A DNA stretch of 64,000 nt. Source: Pseudomonas azadiae. GTDB lineage: Bacteria > Pseudomonadota > Gammaproteobacteria > Pseudomonadales > Pseudomonadaceae. This document shows positions 34,709 through 43,251 of the stretch, one piece after another (the first letter of the stretch is position 1; each line of letters opens with the position of its first letter). The stretch is from positions 434,001-498,000 of the forward strand of contig NZ_JAHSTY010000002.1 in assembly GCF_019145355.1 (NCBI RefSeq), given 5' to 3'. The notes below the pieces were generated by a model that saw only the letters and a list, made by a program, of their open reading frames with translations, had not been told where the DNA came from and searched no databases. The position numbers and the translations under genes are program-made.

Positions 34709-37018
34709 TCAGAGATTTGTCGTCTTCGGCACCCACAGCTCCAGCAAGCCGCTGAGTTCTTCACGGCGAAACGGCTTGGCCAGGTAGTCGTTCATGCCCG
34801 CGGCCCGGCACCGTTCGCGCTCTTCGGACAGGGCGTTGGCGGTCAAGGCGACGATCGGCAGGTCGGGCCAGCGCCCGCTGCGACGGATCTGCCGGCTGGC
34901 CTCGTAGCCGTCCATCACCGGCATGTTGCAGTCCATCAACACCAGATCGAAGCGTTGGTCTTCAAGGCACCTGAGCGCCTCGCCCCCGTGGGCGGCGACG
35001 ATCACTTCACACCCCAGTTTGCTGAGCATGCCCTTGGCCACCAGTTGGTTGACCGGGTTGTCTTCCACCAGCAGGATGCGCGCCCGGTGGGCCAGCGGCG
35101 CGGCTTCAATCTGGACAGGATCCAGCACCAGTCGGGCATCGCTGCGCAAGTTGCGTTCCAGTATCTGATACAGCGCGTTGCGGCTCAGCGGGCGCGCCTG
35201 TTGCTGTAACGGCGCCAGTGCCGCGACTTCTTCGCTGGGCATGAAATTGCCGTAGGCGGTCACCAGCAGGATCGGCGCGCCGATGAAAGGCCGCAGGCGA
35301 AACAAACATTCCGGGCAATCGGTGATCAGCAGGCCTGGGTTTTGCCCGGTCAAGTCGTCGTCTTGCGTATAGCAGCGGGGTGTCAGCGCCCAATGCGGCA
35401 GCAAAGTAGTCAGCAGCTCCGTCAGCCCGCTGCCGGTATTGGTAATCACGATCACCTCGCCCTTGAGCGGCGGCGGTTGTACCCCAGGCAAATGCGTCGG
35501 CAACGGCAGGTCAGCGCAGAACTGGCTACCGAAACCTACCTCGGAACTGATGCTCAGCCGGCCCTTCATCGCTTCACACAAGTTGTGCGTCAACGCCAGA
35601 CCGAGACCGGTGCCGCCGAACTGGCGTGTGATACCGGCGCCGGCCTGGGTGAATGGCTGGAAGATCTTCACTTGGGCCTCCTGCGCAATGCCGATACCGG
35701 TATCGCAGACCTCGATGCGCACCCGGCCATCAAGCGCGCTGAGGCGCACATCCACCCGGCCAAAGCGCGTGAACTTCAGGGCGTTGGACAACAGGTTGCT
35801 GACGATTTGCCGCACACGGGTCGGGTCGCCGAGCACCTGGGCAGGAAACAGCGGGTCGATCAGGCAGGTCAGTTCGACGCTTGGCGCCGCGTTTTGCGAC
35901 AGCAGGTTGGCGGTGTCTTCCACCAGCGAGCCCAAATCAAAGGCGATGCGCTCCAGCTCCAACTGGCCGGCGTCGAACTTGGACAGGTCGAGAATATCGT
36001 TGAGCAATTCCACCAGCACTTTGCCCGAGTCATGGGCGATGGCCAGTTGCTGGCGCTGCTCGGCATTGAGTGGGCCGTCCAGCGACAGTGCGATCATCCC
36101 CAGCAGGCCGTTGAGTGGGGTGCGGATCTCGTGGCTCATATTGGCCAGGAATGCCGCCCGCGCCTGGGCCATGCCCACGGCGTGCATTTTCGCCGCTTCC
36201 AGTTCATCGTTGGACTGGCTCAGTTGCTGGTTGCTGGCCTTGAGCTCCAGGGTGCGGGCCGAGACGATGTGTTCCAGTTGCCCCAGGTATTCGGTCAGTT
36301 GATCTTCAGCGTGACGGCGTTGCTGAATCTCGGTCTCCATGTTTTCGAACTGCTGGTTGGCAACCTTTACCAACACGCCGATTTCGTCGTGTTCGTGGCC
36401 GGGCGGGCAATCCAGGCGCGCCTGCTTGCGGTTGCTCAGCTCACGGATAATGCGTACCAGCGGTTGGGTCAACATCACGTAGAACAAGCCCAGCAGGATG
36501 CCGGTCAGCAGCAGGCTGCGCACGAAACCGTTGAGCAGGGTTATCTCGGCACGGCGCAGAAAGCGGCTGCCAAAGGCATAAGTGTCTACGTCCAGGCGCA
36601 GGATGCCGAGGGACTCGCCGGGCAGGTGGCTGAGGAACAGCCGGTCTTCAAACCGACGGTTGGCACCAAACAGGAAGTCGCTGAGAGGGCGGTAGGTGCT
36701 TTCTTGACGCGGCCGGTCGACATCGGCGAGCACGACGCCATTATTGTCGATCAACTGGGCATGAACGATGGCAGGGGAGTGCAGCAGGCCCAGGGTCAGT
36801 TCCTGGGCCAGTTCGGCGTCGATGTTGTAGGCAATGCGTGACGCGGGGTTGTGGCTGATTTCGATCAGCGAGCGAATTTCACGGTTGATGGATGCGTCTT
36901 CGCTGGCATAATCAATGCCGATCTGGATCAGGCTGAGCAAGGTTCCCAAGACGAAACCGACCAGCACCGTCAATCTGGCTTGTTTATAAGACAAGCGGTG
37001 GGCGAACTTGATATCCAT
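34709..37018 (-). CDS. sagS: Hybrid sensor kinase, SagS-like
   Basis: A 769-residue membrane hybrid kinase. Order: transmembrane helix (about 17-38), periplasmic sensor domain (40-165), second helix (about 178-200), HAMP, coiled coil, HisKA with MSHEIRTPLNG, ATPase domain (N box NLLSNALKF, G boxes DTGIGI and GGTGLGLALT), and a C-terminal receiver with phosphoacceptor Asp in LVLMDCNMPVMDGYEASRQIR. Layout, length and flanking gpx/msrB and DUF815 genes match P. aeruginosa SagS, a switch for the motile-sessile transition that feeds HptB and BfiSR (family knowledge). I chose the ATG at 37018, just ahead of the first helix. The ortholog call rests on recalled synteny. Confidence 0.85.
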   Translation of the reverse strand: MDIKFAHRLSYKQARLTVLVGFVLGTLLSLIQIGIDYASEDASINREIRSLIEISHNPASRIAYNIDAELAQELTLGLLHSPAIVHAQLIDNNGVVLADVDRPRQESTYRPLSDFLFGANRRFEDRLFLSHLPGESLGILRLDVDTYAFGSRFLRRAEITLLNGFVRSLLLTGILLGLFYVMLTQPLVRIIRELSNRKQARLDCPPGHEHDEIGVLVKVANQQFENMETEIQQRRHAEDQLTEYLGQLEHIVSARTLELKASNQQLSQSNDELEAAKMHAVGMAQARAAFLANMSHEIRTPLNGLLGMIALSLDGPLNAEQRQQLAIAHDSGKVLVELLNDILDLSKFDAGQLELERIAFDLGSLVEDTANLLSQNAAPSVELTCLIDPLFPAQVLGDPTRVRQIVSNLLSNALKFTRFGRVDVRLSALDGRVRIEVCDTGIGIAQEAQVKIFQPFTQAGAGITRQFGGTGLGLALTHNLCEAMKGRLSISSEVGFGSQFCADLPLPTHLPGVQPPPLKGEVIVITNTGSGLTELLTTLLPHWALTPRCYTQDDDLTGQNPGLLITDCPECLFRLRPFIGAPILLVTAYGNFMPSEEVAALAPLQQQARPLSRNALYQILERNLRSDARLVLDPVQIEAAPLAHRARILLVEDNPVNQLVAKGMLSKLGCEVIVAAHGGEALRCLEDQRFDLVLMDCNMPVMDGYEASRQIRRSGRWPDLPIVALTANALSEERERCRAAGMNDYLAKPFRREELSGLLELWVPKTTNL

Positions 37019-37183
37019 CGAGTGTTGAACCACTTCACGTTTCCCTTCGCCCGGCAAGCATAGCTGAACATCCACAAGCTCTGGCTTACCCGGCATGAAT
37101 CATTTTTTTTACGCAGCCTGGTGCGGTCTGCCGCAGGGTTGCCAATACGCCATCTTTTGCAAGAACTTGCCAGAGGAATAATT

Positions 37184-38074
37184 GTGGATTCTCGATTGAG
37201 TGCCTTTCTTGAGCGGGCCGATGCAGTGCTCACCCGCCTGGAGCCACTGTTGCCCGCACCCCGTCAAACCATCGACTGGAACCAGTGCCTGGCTGCCCGT
37301 TGGCAACGTGAAGGCCGCAGTGGTTTCCTGCTGCCGCTGGACGTGAGCCTGGACATGCGCCTGTCCGACCTGATCGGTGTCGACAAGCAACGTGAAACCC
37401 TGGCGCGCAACACCCAGCAGTTCATCGATGGCCTGCCCGCCAACCATGCGCTGCTGTGGGGTTCGCGTGGCACTGGCAAATCCTCGATGGTGCGCGCCTT
37501 GCTGGCGCAGCACGCCAAGGCCGGCTTGCGCCTGATCGAAATCGAGCGCGACCACTTGGCCGATCTGCCGCGGGTGGTCGAGCAACTGCTCAAGCTGCCG
37601 CAGCGTTTTATCCTGTTCTGCGACGACCTGTCATTCGAGGCCGGCGAAGGCGATTATCGCGTGCTTAAGAGCGTGCTTGACGGCTCCCTCGAACAGGCCC
37701 CGGAAAACGTGCTGCTGTATGCCACGTCCAACCGCCGCCACCTGGTGCCGGAAAACCAGAGCGACAACGACAACTGGAAGCGCGTGGATGGCGAGCTGCA
37801 CCCCAGCGAAGCGGTGGAAGACAAGATCGCCCTGTCCGACCGTTTCGGCTTGTGGCTGTCGTTCTACCCCTTTACCCAGGAGCATTTCCTGGACGTCGTG
37901 GCGCACTGGATCGGCGAACTGGCGAACAAGGCCGGCCTGCAGTGGCAGCGTGACGACGCCCTCGACATCCTTGCCGTGCGCTGGGCCACCGGACGCGGCA
38001 ACCGCAACGGCCGTTGCGCATACCAATTCGCCCGTTACTGGGTGGGCCTCAAATTGCTGGAGCGTCAACCATGA
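37184..38074 (+). CDS. DUF815 AAA-type ATPase
   Basis: A 296-residue P-loop protein of the DUF815 family, with Walker A WGSRGTGKSS, Walker B FILFCDDLSFE and an arginine-finger-like TSNRRHLVPE. Function is unknown; members are widespread and often sit next to redox or signalling genes. The GTG at 37184 has AGAGGA six bases ahead and begins MDSRLSAFLERADAVL. Its TGA overlaps the ATG of the next gene, so the ATPase and the GAF-type methionine sulfoxide reductase are translationally coupled. It is divergent from the SagS-like gene. Confidence 0.88.
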   Translation: MDSRLSAFLERADAVLTRLEPLLPAPRQTIDWNQCLAARWQREGRSGFLLPLDVSLDMRLSDLIGVDKQRETLARNTQQFIDGLPANHALLWGSRGTGKSSMVRALLAQHAKAGLRLIEIERDHLADLPRVVEQLLKLPQRFILFCDDLSFEAGEGDYRVLKSVLDGSLEQAPENVLLYATSNRRHLVPENQSDNDNWKRVDGELHPSEAVEDKIALSDRFGLWLSFYPFTQEHFLDVVAHWIGELANKAGLQWQRDDALDILAVRWATGRGNRNGRCAYQFARYWVGLKLLERQP

Positions 38075-38553
38075 TCGACCTGCAAACCGCCGGTACTGGC
38101 CTGGATGGCTATGCCATGCTCTGCGCGCAGTTGGAGTCGCTGCTGGCCGATGAGCGGGATTTCATCGCCAACAGTGCGCAGTTCTCGGCGTTCCTGTTCA
38201 ACCAGCTCGACGACTTGAACTGGGCCGGCTTTTACCTCAACCGTAACGAGGAACTGGTGCTCGGACCGTTCCAGGGCCAGATCGCCTGTGTGCGCATACC
38301 GTTCGGCCGCGGGGTCTGCGGTGCGGCGGCGGCGTCGCTGCACACCCAGCGGGTGGAGGATGTGCATGAATTTCCCGGGCATATCGCCTGCGACAGCGCG
38401 TCGAACAGCGAGCTCGTGGTGCCGCTGGTCAAGGAGGGCAAACTGATTGGCGTGCTTGACCTCGACAGCCCGTCGCGGGGGCGGTTTACCCTTGAGGATC
38501 AGGCGGGCATTGAACGCCTGGCGGCGATTTTCCTGCGGTTGACCGATTGCTGA
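38071..38553 (+). CDS. Free methionine-(R)-sulfoxide reductase (GAF, YebR-like)
   Basis: A 160-residue GAF-domain enzyme that reduces free Met-R-sulfoxide. Cysteines at the expected positions are visible: IACVRIPFGRGVCGAAAA and HEFPGHIACDSASNSELVVP, the latter containing the catalytic Cys. NWAGFYLNRNEELVLGPFQG is the family signature. It is coupled to the DUF815 ATPase gene. Together with msrB about 4 kb upstream, protein-bound and free methionine repair are both encoded in this region. Confidence 0.92.
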   Translation: MIDLQTAGTGLDGYAMLCAQLESLLADERDFIANSAQFSAFLFNQLDDLNWAGFYLNRNEELVLGPFQGQIACVRIPFGRGVCGAAAASLHTQRVEDVHEFPGHIACDSASNSELVVPLVKEGKLIGVLDLDSPSRGRFTLEDQAGIERLAAIFLRLTDC

Positions 38554-38572
38554 AGCACGGATATGCACACCA

Positions 38573-38723
38573 CTGTAGTGAGCGGGCTTGCCCCGCGCTG
38601 GGTGGCGAAGCCGCCCCAAAACCATTCACCGCGATCCTCCAGACAGAATGCGGTGTTCCGATTGGGGCGGCTTCGCCACCCAGCGCGGGCGGTGCGACGA
38701 TTCGACAAGCCCGCTCACTACTG
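38573..38723. repeat. REPIN-like inverted pair, type 2, with interrupted arm
   Basis: The left arm begins TGTAGTGAGCGGGCTTGCCC and runs on CGCGCTGGGTGGCGAAGCCGCC; the right arm is its inverse but carries about 16 extra bases (38690-38705) between GCGCGGG and CAAGCCCGCTCACTA. The core GTGAGCGGGCTTGCCC equals the GII class of P. fluorescens. Its right end contains the stop codon of the hybrid kinase gene. Confidence 0.9.
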
Positions 38724-41700
38724 TGAATCCAACTTGTGAAGCTGCACTCGCAACAACCTCTCCAATTCCAGCATTAGCTTCTCCAGGCATTTGACTCCCG
38801 CTTCAACCAGCGGCCAATCATCGCCCCGCGCGCATGCCTGTTCAACCGCTTCACATTGCCCGGCGAGCGGCGTTGCCTGAACAATACGCGCAGCCCCCTT
38901 GATCTTGTGGGCCTGCTCGATAATTTCCTGAAGCGGGGCATGTGCGTCAATCAGGGCTGTCAGTTCCTGACGATCATGTTGGCTGCTGCTCAACAGCTCC
39001 TCCAGCAGACGCCTGCTCAGTTGCGGATCGCCGCCGGTCAGGGCCTCGAAGTTGCCGAGGTCCAGGTTCAGGTCGGTGGGTTCAGGCGTAATCCGCGCCA
39101 GTTGCCGCTCCAGTGCCGTGAGGCTGATGGGTTTGAACAGGCAATCGTTCATGCCTGCTTCAGCGCAGCGCTCCTTTTCTTCAGGCTGGGCATTGGCGGT
39201 AAAACCCAGGATCACGCAGGGCGCCAGTTGCTCACGCTGCTCGTACTCGCGGATCGAACGACTCAGCTCATAACCGTTCATGATGGGCATGTTACAGTCG
39301 GCGATGATCAGGTCGAAGCGTTCCTGGCGCCAGGCCTGGAAACCTGCGGCGCCGTTCTGGGCGGCGGTGTACTGGTGCCCCAGGTAAGCCAGTTGCTGGC
39401 ACATCAGCAAGCGGTTTGCGGGATGATCGTCCACCACCAGTACATTGAGCACCGGCGCGGTCGCCGGCGCCTCGGGTGGCTGTTCCACCCGTGCCTGTTC
39501 CGGCTGCAGGCGCGTCATGTTCAGATTGACATGCACCTGGGTGCCCACCAAGGGCACGCTGCTCAGGCTCAGTTGCCCGCCCATCATTGCGCACAGGCTG
39601 CGGCAGATCACCAGCCCCAGGCCGGCGCCGCTCCTGGCGAGCTGCCCGGAATTGTCAGCCTGGGCAAAGGGTTCGAACAGGCGCAGTTGATCATCTCGGC
39701 TGATGCCTATCCCGGTGTCTTCGACCACCAGTTTCATCTCGACCTGCTGCGCCTGCTCAGTGGGCAATACCTGCACCTTGATCTTCACCTGGCCGCGCTC
39801 GGTGAACTTGATGGCGTTGCTGACCAGGTTCGACAGCACCTGCTTGAAGCGCAGTGGGTCGATCAGGACTTCGGTGTCATCCAGGCTGGGCTTGAACTCA
39901 AGGGACAGGCTGAGGGTTTTCTGGCGTGCCAGGCCGTCGAAGACACGCACTACCGACTCGATGACTTCGCGCAGGTTGACCCGCTCCGGTGCCAGGCTCA
40001 GGCGTCCGGATTCGATGCGTGCGATGTCCAGGATATCGCCGATCAGTTCCAGCAGGTCCTTGGCCGAGTTGTAGGCCACTTCGATGGCCGGGCGGTCAAG
40101 ATGGCCCTGGTCGGCGCGCTTGAGGGTCAGTTCGAGCATGCCGATCACCGCGTTCATCGGCGTGCGGATTTCATGGCTCATGGTGGCGAGAAACGTGCTC
40201 TTGGCTCGGTTGGCCTCGTCGGCGCGCTCTTTGGCGGCGCGAATTTCGTCGAACAGCTGGCGTCGCTCGCTGATGTCGATCCAGCCGCCGATGATGCCCT
40301 GTACTTCTCCGATGGAATCGCGGTACGGCAGGATCCAATGGTAGATCGTCAGTTTTTTTCCGCGGATATGCAGGGTGCGATCCAGAATCAGCGGGTTGCC
40401 TTCGCTCATCACTCGCTGATAATCGTCGTGATATTGAACGGCTTCGGTTTCAAGCGCCTCGCTCATCTGGATGGCGCTTTTGCCGATCACGTCCTCGCGC
40501 TTGACGTCGAACACCTGCAGGTAGCTGTCATTGCAGGTCTGCAGCAGGCCGTTTCGATCGCGCACATAGATCGGGTGCGGGGTCTCGTTGACCAGCGCGC
40601 GCATGAACTCGAACTGGTCGCTGAGGGCGCGTTCGGCCATCTTGCGGTGCCTGATCTGGCGACGCATGTAGGCGTTCCAGCCCAGCGAGACCAACAGCAG
40701 CAGCCCGGTAACGATGATGATGCGTGCGATCAGCTGGTGATAGTTGCGCCAGTAGCTATCGGAGGCGGAAGTGTAGCCTCGCCAGCGACTGTTGATGACC
40801 CCCAGTTCATCCGGGGCGATGCTCAGCAAGGCCTTGTCGAGGATCGCGCTGAGCTCGGTGGCGCCGCGCGCCGTAGCCAGGGCAAAAGTGGCAGGGAAGG
40901 TGCCGATGCCGGTGCTGATCTGCAGTTTGTCCTGGAACACCTGGGAGGACAGGAAATAGTTGGCCACCACCAGGGAATTCACCGCGCCTTCCACGTGCCC
41001 TTGGGCCAGCAGTTCGGACGCCTTGAAGGTGTCGCTGGCCTTGACCAGCTGGATCTGTGGATAGTCGCTGCGCAGGAACGACTCCAGAGGGTTACCCGGG
41101 GTCAGTGCCAGGCGCTTGCCGGCCATCTGCTCCAGGTTTGCGGGCGCACCAGGCTCATTGCGCGTCAGCAGCACGTAGGAGTTTTCCAGGTAAGGCCGAC
41201 TGAAGTTCAACTGCGCTTCCCGTTCGGCGCTGGGCACGATTGCGCCGATGATATCGATGTTGCCGGCGTCCACCTGTTCGATCATCGCGTTCACGTCTCG
41301 CCCGCGCTGCAGTTCGAAGCGCAGCCCGGTGCGCAGGCGAATCAGCTCCAGCAAGTCGGCGGTGATGCCGCGGAATTTGCCGTCCGCATCGAAGAAAGTC
41401 AGTGGCGCGAAGGTCTCGTTCACGATCACCTTGACCACTGGGTGGTCCTTCAGCCAGCGCTCCTCGCGTTGGGTCAGTTGCAGCTTTTCGGCGGTCAGCA
41501 GGATGTCGCTGCCGGCGCTCCAGCGCTTGGCGATCGCCTCGCGTTCAGCGGTAGGCACGGCGGTCAACACAGCGTCAACGATGCTCAAGAGCATGCGCTG
41601 GTGCGAAGGCATGGCAAAGCTGAATCCGTAGGCCTCGTGCTTGCCGAAATTAGCCATGCGGATGTTTTTCAGGTAGCCCTTGTTGATCATGTAATGGGTG

Positions 41701-42365
41701 GAGATGGTATCGCCGAGAAAGACGTCGGCCTGATCGAATGCCACCGCATTCAAGGCGTTTTGATAAGAGGGGTAGGTGCGGATGATCGCCTTGGGATACA
41801 GCTTTTCCACCTCGCTCAGGGGCAGGTAGTGGTAGACCAGGGAGAGGCGCATCCCGGCCAGGCCATCATTCAGGCTGCGGGTCTCGCCCTCGCGGGTAAC
41901 CAATACCGGCTGGTCCACGGCGTAGGGTTCGGACAACGTGAGGTTCGGGTTTTGCGCCTCGAAGCCGTTGGAGGAACCCAGCAGATCGATCTCCCCGCTT
42001 TCAAGCGCGCGAATCGCGTCCTCCCGGGAGGCGTAGCGCAACACCTTTACCGGCAGCGCCAGGGCTCTGGACAGCAAGCCGGCGTAATCTGCGGTAATGC
42101 CCTCATAATCGCGCCCGCTGGAGGTAAGGTCGAAGGGGGGATAATCAGGCGACGCGGCGCCCAGCACCAATTCGCGCTTGTTCTGCAGCCATTGGCGCTG
42201 CGCCTTGTTCAGGTGGGTGTCCAGTTGAACCGAGCCGGCACGGCTCAATAAGGTGAAATGTTCCGGGCCCGCTTGGTGGTTCGCGAGCACGACAGTGCTG
42301 AAGCACAGACTGGCGCTCAATATAATCAGGTAGTCCTTTATACGGCTGGGCATCCGCTTTCTCAC
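38718..42365 (-). CDS. BvgS-type hybrid sensor kinase, RocS2-like
   Basis: A 1215-residue unorthodox kinase. Order: signal peptide/anchor (to about residue 29), two tandem periplasmic solute-binding (SBP_bac_3) domains (about 65-290 and 310-535), a transmembrane helix (about 545-567), PAS domain (ALVNETPHPIYVRDRNG), HisKA (MSHEIRTPMNAV), ATPase domain (NLVSNAIKF, DTGIGI, SGAGLGLVI), receiver (IIADCNMPIMNGYELSRSIRE) and a C-terminal HPt domain with the His in AHKIKGAARI. This is the BvgS/EvgS/RocS plan. Its start overlaps the regulator gene stop as ATGA. Adjacent dgt and DUF883 genes match P. aeruginosa rocS2 (from memory), where it controls fimbriae. Its stop codon lies inside a REP end. Confidence 0.88.
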   Translation of the reverse strand: MRKRMPSRIKDYLIILSASLCFSTVVLANHQAGPEHFTLLSRAGSVQLDTHLNKAQRQWLQNKRELVLGAASPDYPPFDLTSSGRDYEGITADYAGLLSRALALPVKVLRYASREDAIRALESGEIDLLGSSNGFEAQNPNLTLSEPYAVDQPVLVTREGETRSLNDGLAGMRLSLVYHYLPLSEVEKLYPKAIIRTYPSYQNALNAVAFDQADVFLGDTISTHYMINKGYLKNIRMANFGKHEAYGFSFAMPSHQRMLLSIVDAVLTAVPTAEREAIAKRWSAGSDILLTAEKLQLTQREERWLKDHPVVKVIVNETFAPLTFFDADGKFRGITADLLELIRLRTGLRFELQRGRDVNAMIEQVDAGNIDIIGAIVPSAEREAQLNFSRPYLENSYVLLTRNEPGAPANLEQMAGKRLALTPGNPLESFLRSDYPQIQLVKASDTFKASELLAQGHVEGAVNSLVVANYFLSSQVFQDKLQISTGIGTFPATFALATARGATELSAILDKALLSIAPDELGVINSRWRGYTSASDSYWRNYHQLIARIIIVTGLLLLVSLGWNAYMRRQIRHRKMAERALSDQFEFMRALVNETPHPIYVRDRNGLLQTCNDSYLQVFDVKREDVIGKSAIQMSEALETEAVQYHDDYQRVMSEGNPLILDRTLHIRGKKLTIYHWILPYRDSIGEVQGIIGGWIDISERRQLFDEIRAAKERADEANRAKSTFLATMSHEIRTPMNAVIGMLELTLKRADQGHLDRPAIEVAYNSAKDLLELIGDILDIARIESGRLSLAPERVNLREVIESVVRVFDGLARQKTLSLSLEFKPSLDDTEVLIDPLRFKQVLSNLVSNAIKFTERGQVKIKVQVLPTEQAQQVEMKLVVEDTGIGISRDDQLRLFEPFAQADNSGQLARSGAGLGLVICRSLCAMMGGQLSLSSVPLVGTQVHVNLNMTRLQPEQARVEQPPEAPATAPVLNVLVVDDHPANRLLMCQQLAYLGHQYTAAQNGAAGFQAWRQERFDLIIADCNMPIMNGYELSRSIREYEQREQLAPCVILGFTANAQPEEKERCAEAGMNDCLFKPISLTALERQLARITPEPTDLNLDLGNFEALTGGDPQLSRRLLEELLSSSQHDRQELTALIDAHAPLQEIIEQAHKIKGAARIVQATPLAGQCEAVEQACARGDDWPLVEAGVKCLEKLMLELERLLRVQLHKLDSQ

Positions 42366-42988
42366 ACTAACGCGTTTCGTTTTGCCATCTCGATAAGTTC
42401 TACCAAGGATTTGGCTTGAAGTTTTTGCATCAGCCTCTTTTTATAAGTACTTACGGTTTTATTACTCAAAAACATACCTTTGGCGATCTCCTTGTTAGTG
42501 CGCCCTTGTGCAAAAAGTTGTAATACCATTAGTTCCCGATCGTTGACGGTCTTGAATAATTCAAGTTCTTGGGATTCCACGCCTTCTACGCCATTGGTCG
42601 TGAGTGCCTGGCTCGGAAAATAGTTGTAACCGGACAACACCGCGCGAATGGCGCTGAGCAACTCACTCAGGTCGCCTTCTTTGCACACATAGCCATCGGC
42701 GCCCGAGCGCATGCAGCGGGTGGCGAACAGCGTGGGCGACTGGGCTGTGAGGATCAGGGTTTTCATCGAGGTGTTCATCGCGTTGAAGCGGCAGAGCACT
42801 TCGAGTCCATCGAGCTTGGGAATGCTGATGTCGAGAATAATCAGGTCCGGCAGGCATTCGCGGACCATTTGAATGGCATCGCATCCGTTATCCGTTTCGC
42901 CGACTACTTTGTAGCCTTCGTGCTCCAACAACATTCGGATGGCAAGTCGAATAACCGGATGGTCATCGATAATAAAAACTGAGTTCAT
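42362..42988 (-). CDS. LuxR-type response regulator, RocA2/EvgA-like
   Basis: A 208-residue NarL-family regulator. The receiver has the acidic pair in FIIDDHPVIR, phosphoacceptor Asp53 in LIILDISIPKLDGLEVL and the conserved Lys in GYVCKEGDL; the C-terminal LuxR helix-turn-helix is VLQLFAQGRTNKEIAKGMFLSNKTVSTYKKRLMQKL. It should be phosphorylated by the HPt domain of the kinase encoded next, with which it overlaps by four bases. The ATG at 42988 was chosen over a GTG two codons upstream. Two TTCCTACA boxes like those of EvgA/BvgA lie upstream. Confidence 0.92.
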   Translation of the reverse strand: MNSVFIIDDHPVIRLAIRMLLEHEGYKVVGETDNGCDAIQMVRECLPDLIILDISIPKLDGLEVLCRFNAMNTSMKTLILTAQSPTLFATRCMRSGADGYVCKEGDLSELLSAIRAVLSGYNYFPSQALTTNGVEGVESQELELFKTVNDRELMVLQLFAQGRTNKEIAKGMFLSNKTVSTYKKRLMQKLQAKSLVELIEMAKRNALV

Positions 42989-43085
42989 AGTCACATTCCG
43001 TGCAGTGCAAATAAAGTGGGCACATTAGCTCAGAAGCACAGTAGGGCGCATGAGCCCAGGGGGGAGCAGGTATAAAACAGGAAAA

Positions 43086-43251
43086 TTCCTACAGTAAAAA
43101 AGGTAATGGCCTACTGGTCGCTAAGGCTTCGTGAAGCGATAGGTCAGTACTTGGGAAGGGAGTGCGTTAAAGGCGACAGCCGTGAATTTTACAATGAGGG
43201 TGCCGACGTTTTTCGCCGGGCGATGATGTTTAATTCCTACATGCGTAACTT
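43086..43251 (-). promoter_or_regulatory. Two EvgA/BvgA-like boxes upstream of the regulator gene
   Basis: TTCCTACA occurs at 43086-43093 and 43234-43241, each embedded in AATTCCTACA. The second continues TTCCTACATGCGTAACTT, a rough inverted repeat. EvgA and BvgA bind TTC(C/T)TA-type half-sites, so these may be autoregulatory sites, 98 and 246 bases before the start codon. The second overlaps the stop codon of the lone receiver gene. Confidence 0.45.

Noticed and set aside
35342..36841. Long open frame antisense to the SagS-like gene
   Set aside because: Same shadow effect; the minus-strand frame has complete kinase and receiver motifs.
38856..42251. A 1131-codon open frame antisense to the RocS2-like kinase
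   Set aside because: It mirrors the codon periodicity of the kinase gene, has low-complexity Q/H/V-rich translation and no family resemblance. Long antisense frames are expected in GC-rich Pseudomonas genes.
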